NCBI GenBank assembly: GCA_013215775.1
Contig: JABSQO010000014.1
Coordinates: forward strand, 1 to 47,887
Origin: Piscirickettsiaceae bacterium
Lineage (GTDB): Bacteria > Pseudomonadota > Gammaproteobacteria > Nitrosococcales > Methylophagaceae
Reading direction: 5' to 3'
DNA length: 47,887 bases
A model generated the notes under the pieces. That model had not been told where the DNA came from. It saw only the letters and a program-made list of their open reading frames with translations, and did no database searches. Positions 9,466 through 18,072 of this stretch are shown one piece after another. Numbering within the stretch: the first letter of the stretch is position 1; each line of letters opens with the position of its first letter. Made by a program: the position numbers and the translations under genes.

Positions 9466-10355
9466 TATTCTTTTTCCTGTAATGCATTCAAGCATTGTTG
9501 TAGTGAATCTTTCCAATAAGGGATAGGCATATCATATGTCTGTTTGATTTTGGCTTTATTTAATAAGCTGTAATGGGGACGTGTTGCAGCCGTGGGATAG
9601 TCTTTGGTTTCAATGGGACTAACATCACATTGAATATTACTGAATTCAAAAATGGCCTTAGCAAAATCATACCAACTACATACACCTTCATTACTATAGT
9701 GATAAACATCGGAAGTGAAGTCGGTATGATCAAATAAATCACTTGATGCAATGGCCATAATTGCCTGAGCAAGATCATAAGCATACGTTGGTGTGCCTAC
9801 CTGATCGAAAATAACATTAACAGCATCACGTTCGCGGCCAAGTTTAAGCATCGTTTTCACAAAGTTATTGCCAGACTCTGAATACAACCAACTAGTTCTG
9901 ATGATAAGAGCATTATTAGGCATTGATTCTAATAATACTTGCTCACCTATAAGTTTACTTAAACCATAAACACCTTTTGGTTGAACCTTATCTGTTTCAA
10001 TATACGGCCTATATTGCTGACCATTAAAAACATAATCTGTTGAGATATGAATCAGCTTCGTCTGTTGCTGTTTAGCAATTTCAGCTAATTTCTTCACAGC
10101 CAAGTGATTAACTTGATCAGCTAATTCTGCTTCAGATTCAGCTTTATCTACAGCAGTATAGGCTGCACAGTTAATAATAAGATCAAAGGTGTTTTGTTGA
10201 AAAAAGTGGGCAATATTTTGATTGTCACTTAAGTCTAATTGCTCGCGCCGTGCGAAAACAAACTGATAGGCAGGATAGTCATTTTCTAGACTTTTTATAG
10301 ACTGTCCCAATTGCCCAGTTGCCCCTGTCACGAGGATTGTTTTGATATTAGGCAT
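9465..10355 (-). CDS. rmlD: dTDP-4-dehydrorhamnose reductase
   Basis: The 296-residue SDR protein has the NADPH-binding motif [10 protein letters not shown], the [15 protein letters not shown] segment and the YGLSKLIGE catalytic Tyr-Lys pair typical of RmlD. It performs the last reduction to dTDP-L-rhamnose. The chosen start [11 protein letters not shown] overlaps the end of rmlC by eight bases; a start seven codons earlier gives an extra MITTKIT. The ribosome site is weak, so coupling to rmlC translation is likely. It lies between rmlC and rmlB. Confidence 0.95.
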   Translation of the reverse strand: MPNIKTILVTGATGQLGQSIKSLENDYPAYQFVFARREQLDLSDNQNIAHFFQQNTFDLIINCAAYTAVDKAESEAELADQVNHLAVKKLAEIAKQQQTKLIHISTDYVFNGQQYRPYIETDKVQPKGVYGLSKLIGEQVLLESMPNNALIIRTSWLYSESGNNFVKTMLKLGRERDAVNVIFDQVGTPTYAYDLAQAIMAIASSDLFDHTDFTSDVYHYSNEGVCSWYDFAKAIFEFSNIQCDVSPIETKDYPTAATRPHYSLLNKAKIKQTYDMPIPYWKDSLQQCLNALQEKE

Positions 10356-10923
10356 AGTAATTTTCGTTGTAATCAAAACACTCTTTTAGTTCAGATAATG
10401 ATGGTTGTTCAGTATCTTTATCTGACAGTAGTAAATTTTCACTCGCTAATATCCAATCAATATTCAATTGAGCATCATCAAAAGCCAAACCACGATCATG
10501 TTCAGGTGAATAATAGTTGTCGACTTTGTAAGAAAAAGTAGCCGTTTCACTCAGCACGACAAAACCATGGGCAAAACCACGTGGTATAAACATTTGTTTT
10601 TTATTATCTTCCGTCAGCTCAACGGCCACATATTGACCAAAGGTCGGACTATTCCGGCGAATATCCACTGCCACATCTAAAACGCTGCCCTCAATCACGC
10701 GAACGAGCTTGCTTTGTGCTTGTGGCGCCAATTGGTAGTGCAATCCTCGAAGTACACCTTTCGATGATTTAGATTCATTATCTTGTACAAAATGAACCTT
10801 ATGCCCAATTGCATCTTCGAACTCATCTTGTCGAAATGTTTCGATAAAATATCCTCGAAGATCGCCATGTATTATTGGCTCAATGATAAAAATATCAGGT
10901 ATTGACTGAGCAATAAACTTCAC
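10348..10923 (-). CDS. rmlC: dTDP-4-dehydrorhamnose 3,5-epimerase
   Basis: The 191-residue cupin protein shows RmlC signatures: [30 protein letters not shown] (with the active-site His), [19 protein letters not shown] and [15 protein letters not shown]. It epimerises C3 and C5 of the 4-keto sugar. The C-terminal tail (about 170-191) is polar and fits the usual length of 180-190. Its ATG overlaps the rmlA stop (ATGA) and its end overlaps rmlD, so these genes are translationally coupled. Confidence 0.96.
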   Translation of the reverse strand: MKFIAQSIPDIFIIEPIIHGDLRGYFIETFRQDEFEDAIGHKVHFVQDNESKSSKGVLRGLHYQLAPQAQSKLVRVIEGSVLDVAVDIRRNSPTFGQYVAVELTEDNKKQMFIPRGFAHGFVVLSETATFSYKVDNYYSPEHDRGLAFDDAQLNIDWILASENLLLSDKDTEQPSLSELKECFDYNENYYA

Positions 10924-11807
10924 TCCTTCATTCCTTCTTCAGCCAATTTTAATAAATACTGTCCATACTGATTTTTAACCAACGGTTTAGCCAGATCGAT
11001 AAGCTGTCCTTTTGATATATAACCCTGTTCAAAGGCAATTTCTTCCAAACAAGCCACTTTCAAACCCTGTCTTTTTTCAATAATTTCGATAAATTGTGCG
11101 GCTTCTAATAGACTTTCGTGCGTGCCCGTATCCAGCCAAGCATAACCTCGGCCCATTAATTCTACTTTTAAACGTTGTTCGGATAAATAAAGCTGATTAA
11201 CCGTTGTTATCTCAAGCTCACCACGCGCTGAAGGTTTAATTTCTTTGGCTTTTTGAATAACATCATTCGGGTAAAAATACAGGCCAGTAACCGCATAATT
11301 ACTTTTAGGATCTGTTGGTTTTTCTTCAATACTAATAGCGTTACCCGAACTGTCAAACTCCACCACACCGTAACGCTGTGGATCAGAAACCCGATAACCA
11401 AACACCGTTGCCTTATCCTCTGCTTGTACATTAATAATAGCTGTAGATAGCATTGTAGTCAGGTTATGGCCATAAAAAACATTATCACCTAACACTAAGC
11501 AAACATTATCATCACCAATAAAATCTTCACCTAATAAAAAAGCTTGCGCCAAACCATCTGGTGATGGCTGTGCTACATACTCAAACTGAACACCTATTTC
11601 ACTGCCATCACCTAAGAGGCGTTGGAAACTCAATTGATCTTCTGGAGTCGTAATAATGAGTATTTCAGTGATTCCTGCCAACATCAAAACAGAGATTGGG
11701 TAGTAAATCATTGGTTTGTCATAAAGAGGAACAAGTTGTTTAGACACACCTCGAGTAATAGGATAAAGACGTGTTCCACTACCACCAGCTAAGACTATCC
11801 CTTTCAC
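10920..11807 (-). CDS. rmlA: Glucose-1-phosphate thymidylyltransferase
   Basis: The 295-residue product is a textbook Rml[12 protein letters not shown] nucleotide-binding loop, [25 protein letters not shown] and the [19 protein letters not shown] segment. It joins dTTP and glucose-1-phosphate to form dTDP-glucose, the entry to rhamnose synthesis, and is normally feedback-inhibited by dTDP-L-rhamnose. The start is GTG at 11807, with GAGGGG six bases upstream. It follows the DHH phosphoesterase by 31 bases in the same operon. Confidence 0.97.
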   Translation of the reverse strand: MKGIVLAGGSGTRLYPITRGVSKQLVPLYDKPMIYYPISVLMLAGITEILIITTPEDQLSFQRLLGDGSEIGVQFEYVAQPSPDGLAQAFLLGEDFIGDDNVCLVLGDNVFYGHNLTTMLSTAIINVQAEDKATVFGYRVSDPQRYGVVEFDSSGNAISIEEKPTDPKSNYAVTGLYFYPNDVIQKAKEIKPSARGELEITTVNQLYLSEQRLKVELMGRGYAWLDTGTHESLLEAAQFIEIIEKRQGLKVACLEEIAFEQGYISKGQLIDLAKPLVKNQYGQYLLKLAEEGMKE

Positions 11808-11838
11808 ATCCTGCCCCTCATTTTAATATCTTCGTCTT

Positions 11839-12804
11839 TTACGATGGTGAATATTGTATTTCAAACGCCTCAATAAAAGTAGTCAGCATGCTATTGGGTA
11901 ATGCATTTATCCCTGCTGCCGCTTTTCGCCCCCCACCTGTTGGGAATTTACTGACCAATGTATCTGCACCAAATTTTCTATTAAGCGGTGCTCGAACGCT
12001 CACAAGGTAACTACCATCTGTCTTATTAGTTAGAATGGCATGCGCCTTGTCTGGGTAACGATTAGCCAGTTTATTACCAAACACCCCACTGATTCGACGC
12101 GCCCATTTTTCATTAGGCAATTGAATCACTGTTGAGTGATCGGTTTGATGAATAACAGGACTTTGTTCTGCCCGTTCCATATCTTGCTGATAACCTAATG
12201 CCAGCGTATTAAATGTATCTTCGTCTTGTTGTAAAAAGTCAAAGGGTGAATCATATCTGACTAATTTTTTATAAAGCTGTGCAGGGTCAAAAAACAGATC
12301 ATCCACATTAGCACCGTAACCGTTATAATTAATGTAGGTGCCAAGCGCTTCCAGAGTAGTAAGTTGAGACTGATCAAATCCTGACTCTATTCCTAGTTGC
12401 ATTGCCTTATCAGTCAGATTATCACCAAAAGCAGCCGTAATAGCCCATGCTCGATACTTCCCTTGCAATCGTTTATCGACAATTAAGGAAGTACACATAT
12501 CCGCGGATAAATCTATATCAGTCGTCAGATTCGCATGTGAAATAACATCACCAATACGGTGATGGTCAATGTAGTCAATAACGGCACCTTGTTGAAGCAG
12601 TCGTTGCACATCATCATTATTCTTTTCAAAGGAAATATCCAGCACAATGATCTGTGAATCTGAACCGTCTTCAACTTGCTTTAATAAATTGATATCACGC
12701 TTTATCCCGGTCACCAATCGAGATTGGCGTGGTTCATTCCTGCGTAATTGAATCAGTGCACAAATACCATCAGCATCACCGTTAAAGACATCGATATACT
12801 GCAT
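11839..12804 (-). CDS. DHH/DHHA1 family phosphoesterase, candidate PAP phosphatase
   Basis: The 321-residue protein has the DHH-family metal-binding motifs: DADG at residues 10-13, VLDIS in the middle, and DHH at 80-82. A C-terminal DHHA1-type GGGRKAAAGI motif follows. Such enzymes (NrnA, RecJ relatives) hydrolyse short nucleotides or 3'-phosphoadenosine 5'-phosphate (PAP) with Mn or Mg. It lies directly after cysC, whose product makes PAPS, and two PAPS-dependent sulfotransferases are encoded 25 kb away. I infer, without proof, that it clears PAP after sulfation. The ATG at 12804 lies four bases after the cysC stop; a TTG seven codons earlier is possible. Alternatives are nanoRNase or cyclic dinucleotide hydrolase. 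Confidence 0.8.
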   Translation of the reverse strand: MQYIDVFNGDADGICALIQLRRNEPRQSRLVTGIKRDINLLKQVEDGSDSQIIVLDISFEKNNDDVQRLLQQGAVIDYIDHHRIGDVISHANLTTDIDLSADMCTSLIVDKRLQGKYRAWAITAAFGDNLTDKAMQLGIESGFDQSQLTTLEALGTYINYNGYGANVDDLFFDPAQLYKKLVRYDSPFDFLQQDEDTFNTLALGYQQDMERAEQSPVIHQTDHSTVIQLPNEKWARRISGVFGNKLANRYPDKAHAILTNKTDGSYLVSVRAPLNRKFGADTLVSKFPTGGGRKAAAGINALPNSMLTTFIEAFEIQYSPS

Positions 12805-12808
12805 TTCG

Positions 12809-13420
12809 CTACTCGTTATATGCAAAAATCATTTGATTCGATTTTAAATAATCAATAACAACATCTGCACATTGTTCAATACTTAATTCTGTTGTATTAA
12901 TGGTAATTTCTGCCCGTTCTGGTTGCTCGTATTCCGAATCAATGCCAGTGAAATTTTTAATTTCACCTTTACGCGCTTTCTTATAGAGGCCTTTGGGATC
13001 TCGCTGCTCACATGTTTCTATCGGTGTCGCCATATGAATTTCAATAAATTCATTTTTACCGACCAGTTCGCGCACCATTCTTCTATCGGATTGGAACGGT
13101 GAGATGAAAGCTGTCAACACCAGTAAACCTGCATCAACAAACAACTTAGACGTTTCACCAATGCGACGAATATTTTCTATACGATCTTCATCCGAAAATC
13201 CTAAATCCTTATTCAAGGCATGACGAACATTATCACCATCTAGTAGGTAAGTATGATGCCCCATTTCATATAGCTTTTGTTCTACAGCACCAGCAATAGT
13301 TGATTTACCAGCACCGCTTAGCCCAGTAAACCATAAAATACAGGGTTGTTGCTTTTTTTGTATTGACCGATTTCTTTTTGAGACATTATGTAAATGCCAA
13401 ACTAACTCTATCTCTGTCAT
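12809..13420 (-). CDS. cysC: Adenylyl-sulfate kinase (APS kinase)
   Basis: The 203-residue protein has the P-loop GLSGAGKST (about 33-41), the DGDNVRHALNKDLGFS substrate segment, and the EQRDPKGLYKKARKGEIKNF lid, all typical of CysC. It phosphorylates adenosine 5'-phosphosulfate to PAPS, the donor for sulfotransferases and for assimilation. No ATP sulfurylase (cysDN) is nearby. Instead it heads the DHH-rmlACDB operon, which suggests a role in sulfating a polysaccharide rather than in cysteine synthesis. A good sigma70-like promoter lies about 60 bases upstream. Confidence 0.95.
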   Translation of the reverse strand: MTEIELVWHLHNVSKRNRSIQKKQQPCILWFTGLSGAGKSTIAGAVEQKLYEMGHHTYLLDGDNVRHALNKDLGFSDEDRIENIRRIGETSKLFVDAGLLVLTAFISPFQSDRRMVRELVGKNEFIEIHMATPIETCEQRDPKGLYKKARKGEIKNFTGIDSEYEQPERAEITINTTELSIEQCADVVIDYLKSNQMIFAYNE

Positions 13421-13480
13421 CCTTACCCCATCGGCATTACTGCCATACTAAATTCATATTGGAATACTTAATATTTGGCT

Positions 13481-13509
13481 AATATCAACACATCGTTACT
13501 AGATGTCAA
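13481..13509 (-). promoter_or_regulatory. Probable sigma70 promoter of the cysC-rml operon
   Basis: On the minus strand a perfect TTGACA (13509-13504) is separated by 17 bases from GATATT (13486-13481), a four-of-six match to TATAAT. It ends about 60 bases before the cysC ATG. It was assigned by pattern and position only. Confidence 0.6.
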
Positions 13510-13623
13510 AATTATTTTATGATTTTTTTGGCTAACTTATAGTGAAAACAACAGATCCACTAAATGATTACTGTGGATATTGTGATATGAGCTACATAAC
13601 GCACTATTACATCAAAGTTCTAT

Positions 13624-13737
13624 TCGTTAGTATCGGGGCTAAATATGAACCAACGACCTGATGATGAGCGCATCTCGATCTACCGTAAACTCAACAGAAA
13701 TACAGAATATAGCTAGCTCGACGTTATTTCAAATTGG
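13624..13737 (-). repeat. tRNA-fMet-derived repeat, copy B (partly decayed)
   Basis: Minus strand: a shortened tail followed by GGTCGTTGGTTCA and a degraded acceptor end, then CGAATA. The sequence GTCGTTGGTTC and the flanking CGAATA match copy C (43816-43961) exactly. The tail keeps AACTCA, GAAAT, ACAG.ATAT and TTTCAA in the same order but with deletions. The cloverleaf 5' half is absent, so it is not a functional tRNA. The rest of the 13421-14067 gap holds the cysC promoter, an inverted repeat at 13918-13990 and no convincing gene. Confidence 0.65.
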
Positions 13738-13917
13738 ACGCTTAAATCCTTTAAATCTCCTCATATTATTTTGCTTGGATTATTTTCGAAATACGGGTCT
13801 CTCTACGACCAATATTAACGATTTCAATATTCTGGACTTTAGGCATTTTAAATATTCAATTAACGCCCAACATTGTTGCTCAGTCAGTTCTAATTGATCA
13901 TAACAGCCAGTATCAAC

Positions 13918-13990
13918 GATAAGTCTATTACATCCAATGAACGATAATTATTGTAAAATAAGACTAAAAGACATGTTTTATAGACTTATC
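13918..13990. promoter_or_regulatory. Inverted repeat upstream of the Old Yellow Enzyme gene
   Basis: GATAAGTCTAT at 13918-13928 is repeated in inverted orientation as ATAGACTTATC at 13980-13990, an 11-bp perfect match separated by 51 bases. It lies 78-150 bases before the OYE start. It could be a pair of operator half-sites or a DNA loop anchor. No regulator is assigned. Confidence 0.4.
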
Positions 13991-14067
13991 AGCATATATG
14001 CTCTTTTAACAAAGAGGTATATTGGTAGTCAAGCTAATTCTAATACTCACTACAAGGAGTCGCTCAC

Positions 14068-15165
14068 ATGAATACCCAATTATCAACAAGTGTTGTACAA
14101 CCAGATTTATTTAGTCCAGTTCAAATAGGCTCATATACGCTGAAAAATAGAATCGTTATGGCGCCACTAACTAGAATGCGTGCGGATGAAAATAATATTC
14201 CTACAAATATGAGCCGAATTTATTATCAACAACGCGCCACAGCTGGACTCATCATCACCGAAGGGACACAAATATCACCTCAAGGTGCTGGTTATCCTAA
14301 TACACCTGGAATTTATAATCATGATCAAGTGAAAGCTTGGCGACAAATTACCGATTCAGTACATGCTCAAGGTGGGCGGATATTTCTACAACTGTGGCAC
14401 GTTGGTCGTGTTAGTTACCCTGGCATACAACTCAATGATGAGCCTCCTGTTGCTCCATCGGCTATCAAAGCAGAAGGCGATTATGTTAAACCGCGAGCAT
14501 TAGAGCCTGCCGAAATTGATGACATTATTTACGACTATTGGCGTGCTTCAGAAAATGCATTTGCGGCGGGATTTGATGGTGTAGAAGTTCATGCCGCTAA
14601 TGGTTATTTAATCGATCAGTTTTTACGCGATAGTACGAATAAACGAACGGACCAATATGGTGGTAGTTATAAAAACCGAGCCAGATTCTTATTTGAGGTT
14701 CTTCATGCAGTTATTAGTGTTTGGGGTAGTGAGCGTGTTGGTTTACGATTATCTCCAACCAACCCATTCAATAGTATTTCAGATTCCAATCCTGAAGAAC
14801 TTTTTGAATACATTGTGGAACGATTGAACCCGCTGGATCTGGCTTATCTACATATAGTAGAAGGTGGACTATTATCACCAGACACGACAGAAAAAGAGCC
14901 GTTATTCGACCCGCGAACGTTACGAAATATTTATGATGGACCATATATGGCTAATAACGGCTATTCAAAGGGCTCTGCCAAAAAAGCAATTAAAAATGAC
15001 AGTGCCGATCTGGTTTCATTTGGCGACTTATTTATATCAAATCCTGATTTACCTGAGCGTTTTTTACGCAATGCACCATTAAATAAAACAGATCTGGACT
15101 CACGCTACGGCGGTAATGAAAAAGGTTACATAGATTACCCATCACTTAATTTAGCACTGGCCTAA
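14068..15165 (+). CDS. Old Yellow Enzyme family alkene reductase (NemA-like)
   Basis: The 365-residue TIM-barrel flavoprotein carries the FMN and substrate residues of bacterial OYEs: MAPLTRMRA near the N terminus, QLWHVGR (about 108-114), and HAANGYLIDQFLRD (175-188), with the His175/Asn178 substrate pair. Members reduce activated C=C bonds of quinones, maleimides, enones or nitro compounds with NAD(P)H. AAGGAG eight bases before the ATG supports the start. A glutaredoxin gene follows by 31 bases on the same strand and a pirin fragment follows that, a set suited to electrophile or quinone stress. The exact substrate is not predictable. Confidence 0.92.
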   Translation: MNTQLSTSVVQPDLFSPVQIGSYTLKNRIVMAPLTRMRADENNIPTNMSRIYYQQRATAGLIITEGTQISPQGAGYPNTPGIYNHDQVKAWRQITDSVHAQGGRIFLQLWHVGRVSYPGIQLNDEPPVAPSAIKAEGDYVKPRALEPAEIDDIIYDYWRASENAFAAGFDGVEVHAANGYLIDQFLRDSTNKRTDQYGGSYKNRARFLFEVLHAVISVWGSERVGLRLSPTNPFNSISDSNPEELFEYIVERLNPLDLAYLHIVEGGLLSPDTTEKEPLFDPRTLRNIYDGPYMANNGYSKGSAKKAIKNDSADLVSFGDLFISNPDLPERFLRNAPLNKTDLDSRYGGNEKGYIDYPSLNLALA

Positions 15166-15196
15166 ATCAAAATAATCATTCATAGGAGAAATTATT

Positions 15197-15430
15197 ATGC
15201 AATCTATCCAAATCGTTACTCAAAACGGCTGCAGTTATTGTCAGGCAGCTAAAAACCTTCTTCGAACCCGTGAAATGGACTATGAAGAAATCCATGTTAT
15301 TCATCAGGCTGAACAAGCACAAGAATTGTTACGTTTATCTAATCAAAGAACGATGCCTCAAATTTTTATTGATGGTGAATCTATAGGTGGATTTACAGAG
15401 TTAGCTCAATTAGTAAGTCCAAGACATTAA
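15197..15430 (+). CDS. grxC: Glutaredoxin (dithiol, GrxC-like)
   Basis: The 77-residue protein is a compact glutaredoxin with the dithiol active site CSYC at residues 12-15, the TMPQIF cis-proline segment and the GG(F) glutathione-binding motif near residue 65. It reduces disulfides or glutathione adducts in the cytoplasm using glutathione. GGAG lies upstream of the ATG. It directly follows the OYE gene and is probably co-transcribed. The genome may have another grxC near secB; the symbol refers to the class. Confidence 0.88.
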   Translation: MQSIQIVTQNGCSYCQAAKNLLRTREMDYEEIHVIHQAEQAQELLRLSNQRTMPQIFIDGESIGGFTELAQLVSPRH

Positions 15431-15431
15431 A

Positions 15432-15617
15432 ATAAAACAAATTGATCGCGCTAATACACGAGGTGTAACAGAAAATAACTGGTTGAATAGTCAGCATTCA
15501 TTTAGTATTGCTGACTATTCCAACCCTGACCGTTCTTGCGTAGGAAAATTACGTGTTCTTAATGATGATACTGTCTTGCCTAACCCTGATACAAGAAAGG
15601 CTTTGACACACTCATAA
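15432..15617 (+). pseudogene. Truncated pirin-family protein (N-terminal fragment)
   Basis: Two bases after the glutaredoxin stop, an open frame without a proper start (ATA in place of ATG) encodes 61 residues and then TAA. It reads RANTRGVTENNWLNSQHSFS, ADYSNPD and GKLRVLNDDTV, the N-terminal hallmark of the pirin/YhhW bicupin family, which has about 230-300 residues. The metal-binding His motif that follows in real pirins is missing. I judge it a remnant by deletion. The rest of the 15431-15762 gap holds only the small minus-strand ORF at 15658-15741. Confidence 0.75.
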
Positions 15618-15657
15618 AGGCTAACGCCACCATCGTCGATGAAATTTGAACATGTAA

Positions 15658-15741
15658 TTACACTTGCTTACTTGCCTTTACGAAATCCCCTTTCCAATCA
15701 CTTGATTTTCTATTTTCTGGGTTTTCAACTAGAGTATTCAT
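15658..15741 (-). CDS. Possible 27-residue small protein with strong ribosome site
   Basis: After the alpha/beta hydrolase, on the same strand, GTGGAGGTGAAGAT precedes an ATG that opens a 27-codon frame (MNTLVENPENRKSSDWKGDF and seven more residues). The ribosome site is among the best in the region, but there is no visible domain or membrane segment. It could be a genuine small protein of the export operon or the 5' stub of a deleted gene. I cannot tell which. Confidence 0.3.
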   Translation of the reverse strand: MNTLVENPENRKSSDWKGDFVKASKQV

Positions 15742-15762
15742 ATCTTCACCTCCACGTTAATT

Positions 15763-16707
15763 TTAAATACCATTTGTGACAAATTGTCTAATCCGACTTG
15801 CAAGATCAGAATAATCAAGTGACATAAAATGCCCAGCATTAGCCACAGTTTCTAATTTTGACTGTGGAATCAATGCCTGCTCTTTAGCTCGTTCCTCAGG
15901 CGTAGACCAATCACTAGCACCATAAAGGAGTAAAACAGGAACCTTAATATTGTGATATTTTTCCCTTTCGCTTTGCCATTTAGGAAAATGCTTTATGAGG
16001 TTCATAAAGGCTTGATAGTGCCCCTGCCGATCACCGGCTGCGTTTATTTCATGTATCAGTTGCTTGGGCAATGATTTGTTATTCGCCACACCACCACGCA
16101 TAATTTGGAGAAAAATAGGATAAGCACGTAAACGCCAAAACGTTGCACCAAATATCGGTACATTAGATATTGAAAATAATACTCGTGCTATTAACGAACT
16201 CCGATGGATCCCTCGACCTTGACCGTAATCATAGGGATTAATCGCAATCACTTTATTAACCCGTGGATTAGATTCCGCTGCTAATATCAAACCCAGTGAG
16301 CCACCAATAGATTCACCGATTATCGTGGCATCATTAATATCCAAAGTCTGCATAAAACCAGCCACAACATTGCGAAATGCTTCGGGCGTATACTCTGATT
16401 TAGGAATATCAGAAAACCCATGACCTATATGATCCATTGCATAAATAGTAAAGTCTTTCGATAACTCGGGGATAACTTTTTGCCACATATCCAATTGTGT
16501 TCTTAAGGTATGCAGTAATACTAATGTAGGCCCTGTTCCTGTTTTTATATACCGAATTTTACTGCCATCAACCTCGACATACTGGTACTTAATCTCTGGT
16601 GCCCAACTTGCCTGTATTGGTTGTTTAGGTTTTGGTCGCAATGCCTCAACCACATATGAAACAGGCACCGGTGCTACTAATGCTAACCCTACTATTAACG
16701 TATTCAT
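15763..16707 (-). CDS. Membrane-anchored alpha/beta hydrolase
   Basis: The 314-residue protein starts with a hydrophobic segment (3-22; signal or anchor) and then an alpha/beta hydrolase fold. The likely triad is Ser in GESIGGS, Asp in LLYGASDWSTP and His in ANAGHFMSLD; the oxyanion strand is LVLLHTLR rather than the usual HG. It probably hydrolyses an ester or a related bond in or near the periplasm. It follows the outer-membrane protein by ten bases with TAAGGAG before the ATG, so it belongs to the RND/LolA-like/barrel operon. The substrate is unknown; aromatic, lipid or ester compounds are possible. Confidence 0.85.
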   Translation of the reverse strand: MNTLIVGLALVAPVPVSYVVEALRPKPKQPIQASWAPEIKYQYVEVDGSKIRYIKTGTGPTLVLLHTLRTQLDMWQKVIPELSKDFTIYAMDHIGHGFSDIPKSEYTPEAFRNVVAGFMQTLDINDATIIGESIGGSLGLILAAESNPRVNKVIAINPYDYGQGRGIHRSSLIARVLFSISNVPIFGATFWRLRAYPIFLQIMRGGVANNKSLPKQLIHEINAAGDRQGHYQAFMNLIKHFPKWQSEREKYHNIKVPVLLLYGASDWSTPEERAKEQALIPQSKLETVANAGHFMSLDYSDLASRIRQFVTNGI

Positions 16708-16717
16708 AATTGACTCC

Positions 16718-18037
16718 TTAAAAAGAAATTTCAGCGCCCAAAATTAGGCGATCATTATTTGCGAATTGGCCATATAGGCCCTCTTTCTTACCATAAAAAA
16801 TATCAAATCCAATCCATGCTTCAAGCTCACTACTCCACTCATAGCTTATTTTTGGTCGTACTAAACCATCACCATTGTTTAAATTAGAAATCACTAACAT
16901 TTCAACCTTTAAGGTTTCATACATAAAATCTTGTCTGTATAAGAAAGTCAGTGTTGTATCGACTTCATCTCGAACGATTGATGAGTCATAGTCAGTGATC
17001 CAGCTTTGAAATAATTGACCACTGATAAACACATCTTCGATGCCCGTCCAATCAACACCCAGCACATAACTTAACTCAGGGCTATCCATGATTCCTTTTG
17101 TTTCAACACTATTCCTACTTATAAAATAGTGGTCAGTGAAATAGCCCACTTCTCCTCTAATAACCACATCACCAAAGGCATTACTAAATGAGCCTCCTAT
17201 TACGTGAGTTCGCTCATATTCAGGGTTAATATTTACCGTAGGCCCTGATGGCGAAACAGTAATATCTTGATATAACACTGATAAATTATTGTATTGATAG
17301 AGGTAGTTAAAACTCAGATCCCAACCACCTATAAATGTTGATGCTCTTATTCCTGCATCCGAATCAGTGAAAAATCTATCCGGTCTATCTGCATCATTGA
17401 GTTGAACGTCAATCCCTGGTGGTGCACTGGGTACAATCTCAGGCGATCTAAAAGCAAATGGGGCTTCTTGTTTAGGTAATGCGTGGTATGTTTTATCAGG
17501 AATCCATATAAACTGTAGATCCCAGTCTCCCCATGTCTGTTCAATATTTAATGCCCATAAAGGAATCCGTGAATCGTCATAGTCATCCAAAATAAATTGG
17601 TTAAACGATTGTGGATTTACAATATCTAACACTTTTAAACCGTCCGATTTCCCCCACACTATTTGTTGCTTACCAATAGTGAGATAACTATCCCTAAACT
17701 CACCTTCTATGAAAAACTCTCGTAGTTCTAGCTCAATATGGTCGGACAATAATGCAGATTTGCTGGCATCACTGACACCATCTCGTCTAATTGCACTGGG
17801 GTAGAGCTCATCATGAAAATCTCCTCTTAATCGTAATATTGAATTTAATTTCCAACCGTTATCAAACCTCACGATCCATTCGGGTAACACTGAAATCATC
17901 AATGCATCATTACGACCACCATCAATATTGCTAGACCATTCTGTACTGGCAATACCAGAAAACTCTACCTCTGAAGCAATGGCTGAATTCAATATTCCAG
18001 AGAGTATTCCAGCAATAAATATATTTATATTATTCAT
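16718..18037 (-). CDS. Outer-membrane beta-barrel protein, DUF1302-like
   Basis: The 439-residue protein has a signal peptide (about 1-22, ending AIASEV) followed by alternating amphipathic strands and a terminal Phe, the outer-membrane sorting signal. GKQQIVWGKSDGLKVLDIVNPQ is characteristic of DUF1302-like barrels, which accompany RND permeases in hydrocarbon- or sterol-handling loci. It probably forms the outer-membrane part of an envelope transport path. The ATG at 18037 is preferred over a GTG four codons earlier. It lies between the LolA-like gene and the hydrolase. Confidence 0.78.
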   Translation of the reverse strand: MNNINIFIAGILSGILNSAIASEVEFSGIASTEWSSNIDGGRNDALMISVLPEWIVRFDNGWKLNSILRLRGDFHDELYPSAIRRDGVSDASKSALLSDHIELELREFFIEGEFRDSYLTIGKQQIVWGKSDGLKVLDIVNPQSFNQFILDDYDDSRIPLWALNIEQTWGDWDLQFIWIPDKTYHALPKQEAPFAFRSPEIVPSAPPGIDVQLNDADRPDRFFTDSDAGIRASTFIGGWDLSFNYLYQYNNLSVLYQDITVSPSGPTVNINPEYERTHVIGGSFSNAFGDVVIRGEVGYFTDHYFISRNSVETKGIMDSPELSYVLGVDWTGIEDVFISGQLFQSWITDYDSSIVRDEVDTTLTFLYRQDFMYETLKVEMLVISNLNNGDGLVRPKISYEWSSELEAWIGFDIFYGKKEGLYGQFANNDRLILGAEISF

Positions 18038-18072
18038 AATAATGACCACTATTTAGTCGTGTATTGACTACT

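Noticed and set aside
13661-13897. 78-residue plus-strand ORF
   Set aside because: It overlaps the tRNA-derived repeat and has no domain and no good ribosome site.
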